NCBI RefSeq assembly: GCF_000421665.1
Contig: NZ_ATXL01000018.1
Span: 1 to 42,553, forward strand
DNA length: 42,553 bases
Direction of reading: 5' to 3'
From: Bavariicoccus seileri WCC 4188
GTDB taxonomy: Bacteria; Bacillota; Bacilli; Lactobacillales; Aerococcaceae
How positions within the stretch are numbered: the first letter of the stretch is position 1; the number at the start of each line of letters is the position of its first letter. Positions 16,730-25,200 of the stretch are shown here, one piece after another. The notes beneath the pieces were generated by a model. The model searched no databases. It worked only from the letters and a program-made list of their open reading frames with translations, and was not told the origin of the DNA. Position numbers and translations under genes: made by a program.

Positions 16730-17548
16730 TTATACTTTTTGACTAATAGTACTCAAATAGCTAATAATGATGTCTGCTGTTTCTTCAATTGCCTTATTAG
16801 ACACATTGATAACTTTACAGCCAAGTTTAGCCATCACGTCTGAAGCATACTCGAGTTCTTCTAATATTCTTTCACGTCCGGCGTATTTTGACTGGTCAGG
16901 CATTCCAAGAGATTTCAGTCGCTCACGTCTGATCTCATTTAGTTTTTCAGGAGAATTCGTTAAGCCAATAATTTTTTCAGGATTAATAGTAAACAGTTCC
17001 TTTGGTGGTTGTGACTCAGGGAACAAAGGCACATTAGCTACTTTTATATTTTTGTTGGCTAAATAGATTGAAAGTGGTGTTTTAGATGTTCGAGAGATTC
17101 CAATCAAGATGATATCTGCCTTTTCGATGCCTCTAGGATCTCGACCATCATCGTACATGACTGAAAATTCGATAGCATCAATTCTTTTATAATACGATTC
17201 ATCTAGTCTCCTATTACTCCCTGGTTTCTCGATAGGGGCTTGCTGAAATAAATGTGACATACTATTTAAAATACTAGAATAAATATCAACACTTTCAATG
17301 TCGTAGCGTTTAGAAGCCTCTTTCATATAGTCCGCCATTTCTTTTTTGACAAACGTATAGTACAAGAGCGACTTCTCATTCTTAGCAACCTTTCGACAGA
17401 TCTGATCGATTTCCTCAGCTGAAGCAACATACGAATGTTTGATGATGCGATAATTGTTCGTTTTAAACTGATATATCGCTGATCGAATCACAGCCTCAAC
17501 TGTTTCTCCTGTTGAATCAGATAAAATATGTATCATGTAATGTTCCAT
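16730..17548 (-). CDS. ppsR: PPDK regulatory protein (bifunctional kinase/pyrophosphorylase, DUF299)
   Basis: Switches PPDK off by ADP-dependent phosphorylation of an active-site Thr and back on by Pi-dependent removal. The family (Kinase-PPPase, YqfL in Bacillus) is recognised by HILSDSTGETVEAVIRSAIY at the N-terminus, the P-loop-like GISRTSKTPLSIYLANK near 150, and VPLFPESQPPKELF. At 272 residues it has normal length. Its substrate PPDK is the next gene, 57 bases away, and GGGGG precedes the start, 12 bases after ccpN. The target Thr neighbourhood GGLTSHAAVV is intact in the neighbouring PPDK. Confidence 0.93.
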   Translation of the reverse strand: MEHYMIHILSDSTGETVEAVIRSAIYQFKTNNYRIIKHSYVASAEEIDQICRKVAKNEKSLLYYTFVKKEMADYMKEASKRYDIESVDIYSSILNSMSHLFQQAPIEKPGSNRRLDESYYKRIDAIEFSVMYDDGRDPRGIEKADIILIGISRTSKTPLSIYLANKNIKVANVPLFPESQPPKELFTINPEKIIGLTNSPEKLNEIRRERLKSLGMPDQSKYAGRERILEELEYASDVMAKLGCKVINVSNKAIEETADIIISYLSTISQKV

Positions 17549-17560
17549 AGTTACCCCCTA

Positions 17561-18196
17561 TCAAAACTCTTTTTTCAAGATGTCTAGCAACTGCCTTGTC
17601 GCAGTAGATTTGGAAAACTTCCCAACTACTACCTTTTTGCCTTCGCTGTCATAGATCTCTCGACTCAAAACGGGCAAGCTATCAACAGCATGTAATACGA
17701 GTGAGCGTGTGGCTTCTAAGACACTTGTATCATCAAAAATAGTGTAGATATTAGGCATCTTACTCATCAAAGTCCCAACCGGAACTTTAGACAGATCAGC
17801 ATCTCCCAGTGCCCCCTTCAAGAGATCTTTTCGCGACACGATGCCGACCAACACACGATCCTCAACGATATAAAGAGAACCACAATCCTCTAAGAAAAGC
17901 TGGATAATCGCATCTTGGATACTTAACTCCTTTGGAATATTGACCGCAACCGCCATCACATGCTCGATCTTTTGTCGCGCAATCTGATCGACTACCAGCG
18001 AATCGCTGAACTCTTCGTTGATTAAGTAACCAACTTTCGGCTTAGCTGTTAAGATCCCACTCATCGTCAGTAACGAAAAATCTGGTCTTAAAGTTGCCTT
18101 TGAATACCCAACAATCTCTGCAATCTTTTCAGCCGTGATTGGCTGCTCAGCCTTAACGATGGTGATTATTTCTTTTTGCCGTTGTGAAAACTCCAA
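17561..18196 (-). CDS. ccpN: CcpN-type transcriptional regulator (HTH + two CBS domains)
   Basis: A 211-residue regulator of gluconeogenic/PEP genes. The N-terminal winged helix covers about residues 1-60 (QRQKEIITIVKAEQPITAEK, YSKATLRPDFSLLTMSGIL). Two CBS domains (about 75-205) probably bind adenine nucleotides, as in Bacillus CcpN. It heads the operon with ppsR and ppdK. The promoter carries a paired inverted repeat matching the CcpN box, so autoregulation is likely. AAGGAG precedes the ATG. Confidence 0.9.
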   Translation of the reverse strand: MEFSQRQKEIITIVKAEQPITAEKIAEIVGYSKATLRPDFSLLTMSGILTAKPKVGYLINEEFSDSLVVDQIARQKIEHVMAVAVNIPKELSIQDAIIQLFLEDCGSLYIVEDRVLVGIVSRKDLLKGALGDADLSKVPVGTLMSKMPNIYTIFDDTSVLEATRSLVLHAVDSLPVLSREIYDSEGKKVVVGKFSKSTATRQLLDILKKEF

Positions 18197-18211
18197 CCAT
18201 AACCACTCCTT

Positions 18212-18243
18212 TGTGACATATTATATCCATATAGTATGTCACA
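18212..18243 (-). promoter_or_regulatory. CcpN operator (inverted repeat) over the ccpN promoter
   Basis: TGTGACATA (18212-18220) and TATGTCACA (18235-18243) form a perfect 9-base inverted repeat with a 14-base spacer. Both arms, read outside-in with two more bases (TGTGACATATT, TGTGACATACT), fit TRTGHYATAYW, the CcpN consensus I recall from Bacillus subtilis. The repeat overlaps the -10 region. Confidence 0.7.
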
Positions 18244-18259
18244 TTTACAGAAATGTCAA
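18231..18259 (-). promoter_or_regulatory. Promoter of ccpN-ppsR-ppdK
   Basis: A perfect TTGACA -35 (18254-18259), 17 bases, then TACTAT on the minus strand, about 35 bases before the ccpN start. Confidence 0.7.
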
Positions 18260-18389
18260 CTATCACTGCAGAAAACTATCAATCGTCAGTTCTAGAGACA
18301 GTTACACAAAAAAATAGAGCAAATTTCTTTTGAAGAAATCGCTAAAGGATTACACTGGTAGTAACTTGATCATTACGAGGAGGATGCCT

Positions 18390-19412
18390 ATGTCATTACT
18401 AGACCCTATCACTATCAAACAGACTCACTTCAAAAACCGTGTCGTCATGCCCCCTATGTGCCAATATTCAGTTATTGAAAAAAATGGTATCGTGAACAGT
18501 TGGCATTGGCAACATTATGTTAGTCGGGCAGTTGGCGGCGCTGGGACCATCATTATCGAAATGACTGATGTTGATCCAGATGGTCGCATCACCGACTTTG
18601 ATCTAGGCTTGTGGGAAGATGCCCAAGTCGCACCTTTGAAATCATTAGTGAGTGAACTGAAGACATACGGAGCAACTGTCGGCATTCAAATCGCCCATGC
18701 GGGAAGAAAAGCAGAAGACGCCTCGCAACCAGTAGCCCCTTCAGCAACCCGATTTCCTGCTCCAAATTATAAAACACCTCATGCCTTATCTACTCAAGAA
18801 GCAGAAAAAATCGTTCAGCATTTCCAAGACAGCGCCCGTCGAGCAGTTGATGCTGGGGTTGATTTTATAGAACTACATGGGGCACACGGCTATCTGATCC
18901 ATGAATTCCAATCCGCTTTAACCAATCATCGAACTGATAAATATGGAAAAGACTTGGCACTATTTGGTGTAGAGGTCGTTGAAGCTGTCAAGGCAGTCAT
19001 TCCAGAAGAAATGATCTTACAACTTCGTATTAGTGCAGTAGAGTATGCCCCTAACGGCTATCAGTTAGACCATAGCATCCAGTTAATCAAACGGTATATG
19101 GCTGCTGGCGTTGACACAATTCATGTCAGTAGCGGTGGAGAAGGGCCTACGGGTCCTAATAAATTGTATGCTGGCTATCAAGTCGACTATGCCAAAAAAA
19201 TCAAAGATGCCACCAATGCTATTGTCACAGCAGTTGGCCTCCTTCACGATCCTGCCGTTGCCAACGCGGTTATTGCATCTAACAAAGCTGATTTTGTGGC
19301 TGTCGGCCGCGGCATATTGAAAGACCCTTATTGGACCCTACACGCAGGAGAAACACTCCACCTTAACACCCCAATCCCCAAAGCCTACCAACGAGGCTTT
19401 AGGATCCGTTAA
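18390..19412 (+). CDS. namA: NADPH-type old yellow enzyme (YqjM/NamA-like)
   Basis: An FMN-dependent ene-reductase that reduces electrophilic alkenes and related compounds. From this start it has 340 residues, the size of the YqjM subgroup. Features are FKNRVVMPPMCQYSV (with the Cys of this class), SWHWQHYVSRAVGGAG, GIQIAHAGRKA, VDFIELHGAHGYLIHEFQS (His pair), LRISAVEYAPNGY and DFVAVGRGILKDPYW. I place the start at ATG 18390 because AGGAGG lies six bases upstream. The frame extends to 18330 without a site. It is divergent from ccpN and followed by a terminator. Confidence 0.92.
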   Translation: MSLLDPITIKQTHFKNRVVMPPMCQYSVIEKNGIVNSWHWQHYVSRAVGGAGTIIIEMTDVDPDGRITDFDLGLWEDAQVAPLKSLVSELKTYGATVGIQIAHAGRKAEDASQPVAPSATRFPAPNYKTPHALSTQEAEKIVQHFQDSARRAVDAGVDFIELHGAHGYLIHEFQSALTNHRTDKYGKDLALFGVEVVEAVKAVIPEEMILQLRISAVEYAPNGYQLDHSIQLIKRYMAAGVDTIHVSSGGEGPTGPNKLYAGYQVDYAKKIKDATNAIVTAVGLLHDPAVANAVIASNKADFVAVGRGILKDPYWTLHAGETLHLNTPIPKAYQRGFRIR

Positions 19413-19539
19413 TACATTAACTGGACTAATAAACCCAACTACTGGTCTTACTGCCAACTTATATCGTTGGCTATGGTCCATTTCAGCAGAGACAAAATAG
19501 GTTTGTGTATTAGGTTAAAATCTATAAAAAATAATGGTA

Positions 19540-19575
19540 AAAAACGCTGCAAATCCAATGAATTACAGCGTTTTT
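19540..19575 (+). terminator. Terminator after namA
   Basis: AAAAACGCTG, 16-base loop, CAGCGTTTTT followed by C and TT. The rest of 19413-19784 is gene-free, with degenerate ACTACACCAC-type repeats near 19745-19795. Confidence 0.75.
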
Positions 19576-19784
19576 CTTATAACTTTTACTTCTGTGTTTT
19601 TTGTTTCTTTTTATCTTTTTTTAGCTCTACAGTAATTAACTTTATAGTTTGTTCTTTATAGTTTTTATGTCTATATAATTTTATATCTACCTAAGCAATC
19701 TGCATGTGACACATAAAACGCCATCAAGTTTTCTATAGGTACATATAGCTACACCACTATCTATAACACTATTTGAACCACTAC

Positions 19785-20771
19785 TTACACCACATAGTAA
19801 GGATTAGCAATAATCAACCGTTCGTTGGTTTTGTGTTTGGCTGTTCCCCAAACTTCAAACCGTAAATAACCTGGTTCGATTGTTAAACTGATATAAGATG
19901 TTGATCCTTGGTCTATTTCACGTTCATTGATGACTTTTCCATTATTGATTACAACTATTTTCTCCGGAAAAAAACCAAAATGTTGTAATTTTTCTTGTTC
20001 TGTTCCTGACACTTTCACCGTTGCTTTAGTGGTCCCTGCACTCAGTTCGTCACCCATATAGAACCGCTGACCTTTTTGCGAGACGTATAAGTCTAATATC
20101 GGACCTAGGCTAATGTAGAAATTTCCTCTTTTCAAACTTTCAAGTGTTTCTTCTTCAGTCGGTAACTCTAAATCATCCATGTTACTAACGCCGATAAATG
20201 TCAACGCAGTATTGTCATTAGCTGCTTCTTGACGATGCCAATCACGACCAGCACTACAAGAAACTCGGTAGCCTTGGTCAAGGAGATCAACCCACATATC
20301 GTAAGCTTGCTGACTTCTAAAATTATCATCTGGATTTAAACGATTCCACACTTCGATAAAATTGATCAAGCCAAAATCTTCTACATGAAAATCCCAACTA
20401 CAACCTGTACAGATAGGACTCCCAATAGAAAATGGATGTGCAATTCCAGTTATCCCACCAACCGCTTTGATTGCTTTTAAGGACGCGTCAATCGTATCCT
20501 TTTCTGCATCTCGCCAGTCAATGACCTCTCTTGCACCAATCACCAAGAGATGACCGTAAAAAGTCGTCCATTCCATGCCCTTCAAAACCCGAATTCCCTC
20601 GGTTTCTTTTGTCAGTTGTTGTAACTCCAAGGTAGGCGCCATCGTATTATGGTCTGTAATAGCTAATATTTTATAGCCAAAATCTTTCGCAGCCTGCACT
20701 AATTCAGCTGTAGTAAAGTCTCCATCACTATTCATTGTATGGGAATGTAATTCCGTTTGTAGATACTTCAT
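19785..20771 (-). CDS. PHP-domain metal-dependent hydrolase (CehA/McbA-like)
   Basis: A cytosolic phosphoesterase-type enzyme of 328 residues. Metal-binding motifs are ELHSHTMNSDGDFTTAELVQ (near residue 7), ILAITDHNTMAPT, GIAHPFSIG and SCSAGRDWHRQ, as in PHP phosphoesterases and CehA/McbA hydrolases. The last 80 residues form a beta-rich extension (GPILDLYVSQKGQRFYMGDE). It overlaps the gene before it by four bases (ATGA) and is the last gene of the 25.9-19.8 kb operon, so it probably processes the imported compound or its product. The exact substrate cannot be read from sequence. Confidence 0.8.
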   Translation of the reverse strand: MKYLQTELHSHTMNSDGDFTTAELVQAAKDFGYKILAITDHNTMAPTLELQQLTKETEGIRVLKGMEWTTFYGHLLVIGAREVIDWRDAEKDTIDASLKAIKAVGGITGIAHPFSIGSPICTGCSWDFHVEDFGLINFIEVWNRLNPDDNFRSQQAYDMWVDLLDQGYRVSCSAGRDWHRQEAANDNTALTFIGVSNMDDLELPTEEETLESLKRGNFYISLGPILDLYVSQKGQRFYMGDELSAGTTKATVKVSGTEQEKLQHFGFFPEKIVVINNGKVINEREIDQGSTSYISLTIEPGYLRFEVWGTAKHKTNERLIIANPYYVV

Positions 20772-21217
20772 GCTCTATCTCCTCCGACTACACGCAACTC
20801 AACGACACAAGTTGGCGATAATAAGCAATGCATATCCAATTGTATTTCCCATTGTCCCTGGCAAACTGCTTGAGGAATAAATCCTGCTGAACTTCCCTTT
20901 TCTGAAATGACTATTTCTTGTGGCGTTTTCTTGTTATGGTGGCAACCCAGATAGTGACCGTTATAAGAAAGTGATACCGTAATAAGATTAACCAAAGGTA
21001 AGAAACCACTCGCCTCTACTGGGCTATCTTCAGGTCTAAAATAATCTGATAATCGTTCCTCGATTCTCTTGATTGCTACCGCCTCGGGGACAATTTTTGG
21101 CGAGTAACCGAATGTAATCTTTAACTCATCATATGGGCGATCCAACTCCAGTGGTATCTTCAGATGTTTTTGATGCGACGATGGATCAAGCGTGAGCGTT
21201 TCCGAATATAGTTCCAC
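20768..21217 (-). CDS. Conserved small protein coupled to the PHP hydrolase
   Basis: 149 residues, predicted soluble and mostly beta strand, with no signal peptide or membrane helix. I do not recognise a named family. In some relatives of CehA/McbA-type hydrolases a beta-rich segment precedes the PHP domain, so this may be a split-off companion domain. Translation starts with GTG behind AAGGGG, and its stop overlaps the PHP start (ATGA), suggesting a fixed ratio and possibly a complex. Two His and two Cys (GCHHNKK, DMHC) could bind metal, but this is a guess. Confidence 0.65.
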   Translation of the reverse strand: MELYSETLTLDPSSHQKHLKIPLELDRPYDELKITFGYSPKIVPEAVAIKRIEERLSDYFRPEDSPVEASGFLPLVNLITVSLSYNGHYLGCHHNKKTPQEIVISEKGSSAGFIPQAVCQGQWEIQLDMHCLLSPTCVVELRVVGGDRA

Positions 21218-21236
21218 TATTTCATTTCCCCTTCTC

Positions 21237-22142
21237 CTACCGCCATTTTTCTTTTTTCAAATTACTGATAATATAGAACACTGCTGATACAGAACAGATC
21301 AAAAACATGATCACCGATAACGCAGCTGTTCTCTCATAATCCATATAGCTGTTGAATTGATCATAAAGTGCGATGCCAAGCATTTTAGGATGATTACCCC
21401 CCATAAGAAATGGCGTCGTAAACGAACCAACATTTCCCATAAAGACAAACGTAATAGCTACTAATACTTCTTTATAAGTCACTGGCAATATGATAGATTT
21501 GAAGATTTGGAACCAATTGGCTCCCACATCCCTAGCAGCCTCGACAGAAGCCATCCTAATGGAGGATAGGCTCGCCAAAATCAATAATGCCACGAAGGGA
21601 ATATTGAACCATAGATTCATCACTGTGATTCCAACGGCATTGTACATCATCCCGGGTTTATAATCCCCACCGAATAGCTGACTCACACGATTCAGGACAC
21701 CAGAATCTCTAATGACCATAATCATCGAATAAACAGCTACTAGGCTAGGTATGAATCGTGGTAATAAATTGAGTTGATTCATCCATTTGCTGACCTTTGA
21801 GCGACTAAATCTCATATACAATGCCAACAGATACCCCAAAACAACTGAAAAGACCACTGTAACAATAACTATTTGGAGTGTGTAAAGCAAGTTTGCTTGT
21901 TGGATAGGATCGGTCAAGAAATACTGATAATTAGCCCATGTAAATGCCTTGGTCTCACCATCTTGAAAACTTCTGACAACCGTTGTTCCTATAGGATAAA
22001 CGATGAAAAAGACTACAATCAAGAAAGCCGGTAAAATCAACAAATAGGGTAAGGCAGTAGCCAACACTGTCATTTGAACCTTTTTTTGTCGCTGAGCTAC
22101 TTGGCGTTCTTTATCGCGAAGTAGCATTTTTTCACTTATCAT
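21237..22142 (-). CDS. ABC importer permease, first subunit
   Basis: A membrane subunit of a binding-protein-dependent importer of the spermidine/putrescine-iron-phosphonate type. About six helices follow a 30-residue charged N-terminus. The EAA loop is VEAARDVGANWFQIFKSIIL. I place the start at ATG 22142, where ATGA overlaps the stop of the binding protein. A frame from 22172 also exists but lacks a ribosome site. Confidence 0.88.
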   Translation of the reverse strand: MISEKMLLRDKERQVAQRQKKVQMTVLATALPYLLILPAFLIVVFFIVYPIGTTVVRSFQDGETKAFTWANYQYFLTDPIQQANLLYTLQIVIVTVVFSVVLGYLLALYMRFSRSKVSKWMNQLNLLPRFIPSLVAVYSMIMVIRDSGVLNRVSQLFGGDYKPGMMYNAVGITVMNLWFNIPFVALLILASLSSIRMASVEAARDVGANWFQIFKSIILPVTYKEVLVAITFVFMGNVGSFTTPFLMGGNHPKMLGIALYDQFNSYMDYERTAALSVIMFLICSVSAVFYIISNLKKEKWR

Positions 22143-23323
22143 TGGGCCATCGTTCCAATCTCTTTGTCCCATCTTTCATTCAGCTCCGTCCCAAGAGTCC
22201 CGATACTGCTGGTTCTAAAGGATTCAATGTTAAGATCTTCTAAATACTTAGAGTTTTCCGAACTCACTTGACTACTATCAATCACAGGGATTGCAGCCAT
22301 GCTATCTAAAAGAATTTGTTGTGCATCTGTGGTTAGCATGAAATCCATCACGGCTTGTGCCCCTTCAGAATTTGAGCCAATACTTGGAATTGCCATGCCA
22401 TCAACATTGCCTGTTAGACCGGGTTCAATTTGAGCCATTTTAACTGTATCAGGAAGTGTGCCATTTGATAGGTTTGTAATCAGCATGTCAGCCCAAGCAG
22501 GGATCATATCCACTTCACCATTAACCAACAGATCTAGCGTCCCTTGGTTTTTATTCGGATAAACCACCTTGCCACCTGATTGATACATGTCCCCGTTCAA
22601 CTCTTTTAGAAGGTCAAATCCTTGATCCCATTCTGCTGCCCACTTCGGATCACTCGAGGTCATAGCTTCTTCTGGCAAGAAATTATAGATCGCCGTTTGG
22701 ACAAATGAGCTACCTGCACCACCTGATCCCGGCGTATTATAGGCAAATCGACCTGGATTATCTTTAATCCATTGGTATAAGTCGTCTGCTGTCTTTGGAG
22801 GAGTAGCTACTTTAGCAGAATCATAGGCTAACACTACGGTCGTCCCACGATATGGCACTAGGTATCCATCCCCATCAGACACTTTAGTAACGACCTTATC
22901 CAGATTAGGGATGTTTTCTACATCGTAAGGAAGGAAGACATCCTCGCCTCCTTGTTCAACATAGGAACTATATTCAGCATCAGACACTAAAATGAGATCA
23001 TAATCGGTGTCTTTTTGGTCTGTTTCTGTTGCTGCAATAATCCGATCACTTAAACTTTGCGTTCCAGTTCCTGAGAGGATGAATTCAAGTTTTAAGTCAT
23101 ACTTTTCACCAGCTTCGCTATCATTGAACGCCTTAACGATCTTGTCCATCCCAACTTTCACATTATCCGATCCACCTGCCCAAAGCGTTACTGTTTCTTT
23201 GCCATCACTGCTTTCGTCTGAAGGAGATAGTACTGTTCCACAAGCTGTTAAGACAAGTGCTCCTAACAGTAAGCCAAAACAGTTTAACCATTTATTGAAT
23301 AGAGACTTCTTTTTTTGTGTCAT
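22139..23323 (-). CDS. ABC importer substrate-binding lipoprotein
   Basis: 394 residues, extracellular and lipid-anchored: hydrophobic signal with lipobox LTAC (Cys near 28), then a Ser/Asp-rich linker. The body is a family 1 extracellular solute-binding fold: VTLWAGGSDNVKVGMDKIVK, YDLILVSDAEY, YLVPYRGTTVVLAYDS, GEVDMIPAWADMLITN. It resembles binding proteins for spermidine, iron or thiamine-type solutes and E. coli YnjB, so the ligand is not decided by the sequence. It lies between the ATPase (11 bases upstream) and a permease. Confidence 0.85.
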   Translation of the reverse strand: MTQKKKSLFNKWLNCFGLLLGALVLTACGTVLSPSDESSDGKETVTLWAGGSDNVKVGMDKIVKAFNDSEAGEKYDLKLEFILSGTGTQSLSDRIIAATETDQKDTDYDLILVSDAEYSSYVEQGGEDVFLPYDVENIPNLDKVVTKVSDGDGYLVPYRGTTVVLAYDSAKVATPPKTADDLYQWIKDNPGRFAYNTPGSGGAGSSFVQTAIYNFLPEEAMTSSDPKWAAEWDQGFDLLKELNGDMYQSGGKVVYPNKNQGTLDLLVNGEVDMIPAWADMLITNLSNGTLPDTVKMAQIEPGLTGNVDGMAIPSIGSNSEGAQAVMDFMLTTDAQQILLDSMAAIPVIDSSQVSSENSKYLEDLNIESFRTSSIGTLGTELNERWDKEIGTMAQ

Positions 23324-23334
23324 TATTTTCGCTC

Positions 23335-24309
23335 CTAATAGGTTTTTGATTTAGTGATTGTGAAGTAAAGGGATTGCTCTTCTTTATATTGTTTTGATTC
23401 CTCTTTATCGAGATACACTTTCAGTTGTTTCCCGTTATAATTCAATAGTAAGATAGAAAAATGTCCAGCATTCATGATTTGTAAGATTTCACCATTTCTT
23501 TCCCCTTTCACCGGTGAAAGTGTCACGTCTTGCGGTCGAAAAGCTAGTTCTCGGTCATCATCAATGCGGATAAAATTCATTTCGCCGATAAAAGATGCCG
23601 TGTAATGATTGATGGGATTCTCATAAATCTCTGAAGGTGTATCAATTTGAGCAATCCGACCTTTCTCCATCACAACGATTCGGTCCGATAACGACATGGC
23701 TTCTTCTTGATCATGCGTTACAAAGACCACCGTCACTTTGGTTTCTTTTTGGATACGCTTCAATTCTTCTCGCATCTGTTGCCTAATCTTGGCATCCAAT
23801 GCAGAATAAGGTTCGTCCATCAACAAAACTGATGGTTCTAGCAGTAACGACCTGCCAATTGCTATGCGTTGCTGTTGTCCCCCCGATAGTTGACTCGGGA
23901 ATTTTTTCTCTATCCCCGGCAAGTTTAAGAGGTCTAGGATGTTCTTGATTTTTTCTTTAATAACCTTTTTTGGATAGTGTCTTAGTTTCAATCCAAAAGC
24001 CAGATTTTCATAGACAGTCATATGACTCCACAGATTATAGCCTTGAAAGACCATACTGGTTGGCCGTTTTTCTGCGGGCTGATCTGTGACATCCAGATCA
24101 TCAATCATTATCGTGCCTGTGTCGACACTTTGTAACCCACCTAAACAGCGTAGAATCGTACTTTTCCCACACCCCGATGGTCCGAGCAACGTCAAAATTT
24201 CGCCAGTGTAAATATCCAGATTAATATCATGGATCCCGTCGCCATTGTCGTAGACCTTAGAAACGCCAGAAATCCTCACTTTTCTTTTATCCAAATTTTG
24301 ATTCAACAT
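23335..24309 (-). CDS. ABC importer ATPase (PotA/UgpC/FbpC-like)
   Basis: 324 residues. Walker A GPSGCGKST, signature [16 protein letters not shown], Walker B VLLMDEPYSALD and the switch VTHDQEEAMSLSDRI. After about residue 240 there is a C-terminal TOBE-type domain (ELAFRPQDVTLSPVKGERNG) that often has a regulatory role. It powers the importer encoded on both sides. Confidence 0.92.
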   Translation of the reverse strand: MLNQNLDKRKVRISGVSKVYDNGDGIHDINLDIYTGEILTLLGPSGCGKSTILRCLGGLQSVDTGTIMIDDLDVTDQPAEKRPTSMVFQGYNLWSHMTVYENLAFGLKLRHYPKKVIKEKIKNILDLLNLPGIEKKFPSQLSGGQQQRIAIGRSLLLEPSVLLMDEPYSALDAKIRQQMREELKRIQKETKVTVVFVTHDQEEAMSLSDRIVVMEKGRIAQIDTPSEIYENPINHYTASFIGEMNFIRIDDDRELAFRPQDVTLSPVKGERNGEILQIMNAGHFSILLLNYNGKQLKVYLDKEESKQYKEEQSLYFTITKSKTY

Positions 24310-24363
24310 ATCCTTGATGCCTCCTGTGTCTGATGAGTGATATCGTTTTGCAAATTATTAACG

Positions 24364-25200
24364 TTACAATGAGATGCCACCTGAAAACAAATCCTTACCA
24401 AAAATCTTGCGACACAACCAAAGTAACAGGAGTGTTGGAATGATCAAGATGACTGAAAAGACTGCACCAGCCATCGGAGGATAATCTAAGATAACGCTAT
24501 ACATAGATGTTGCCATAGTTTTGATCTCCGGAAATCCTACTAACAAGGTTCCTTGGGCTTCTTCGAGTGAGCCAAGAAAGGTATACATAGCTGCGACAGC
24601 AATAGCCGGAATGGCTTGTGGCATTGTAATTTTGAAGAAGGTACGAATCGGGCCTGCACCAATGTCTCTTGCTGCTTCTTCTTGTTGGCGCTGGATTTTT
24701 TGAAATGAACCAGCTGGAATCCAGATCATAAAGATCATCGTATTCAATATATGGACGATGATGACACCCGTCAAAGTTCCCATCAATTGAAAGCGATAAA
24801 ACAATATGCCGAGTGCCGTATATAGTCCAATCTTCGGAAACGCATTTGATAGAAGAAAGGAGAACATAAAAAAACTCTTCCCTTTGAAATCAAAACGAGC
24901 TAAAGCATAGGCAGCTGGGATACAGACTAATAGAGATAACACAGTCGCAATGACCGCTATAATGAACGAATTAGCAATTGAAACCATTAGGTCATCTTGA
25001 GCTAGGATATACTGCCACCACGCTACTCCAAACTGCGTTGGAAGCACATGTGGTACTTGATATTGATCCGCAAAAGCTAACGTAAACGTGTTAACTAACG
25101 GGCCATAGAAAAAGAATAAGAATACTGCAAAAATCATTACGTCAAACAGGTACTTTCCACCAAACGACCGATATATACGGACAGGATTCAAATACTTCAT
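24364..25200 (-). CDS. ABC importer permease, second subunit
   Basis: 278 residues, about six helices, EAA loop EEAARDIGAGPIRTFFKITM. It pairs with the permease at 21237-22142. Its start overlaps the glycerophosphodiesterase stop by four bases (ATGA), tying transport to the enzyme. Confidence 0.9.
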   Translation of the reverse strand: MKYLNPVRIYRSFGGKYLFDVMIFAVFLFFFYGPLVNTFTLAFADQYQVPHVLPTQFGVAWWQYILAQDDLMVSIANSFIIAVIATVLSLLVCIPAAYALARFDFKGKSFFMFSFLLSNAFPKIGLYTALGILFYRFQLMGTLTGVIIVHILNTMIFMIWIPAGSFQKIQRQQEEAARDIGAGPIRTFFKITMPQAIPAIAVAAMYTFLGSLEEAQGTLLVGFPEIKTMATSMYSVILDYPPMAGAVFSVILIIPTLLLLWLCRKIFGKDLFSGGISL

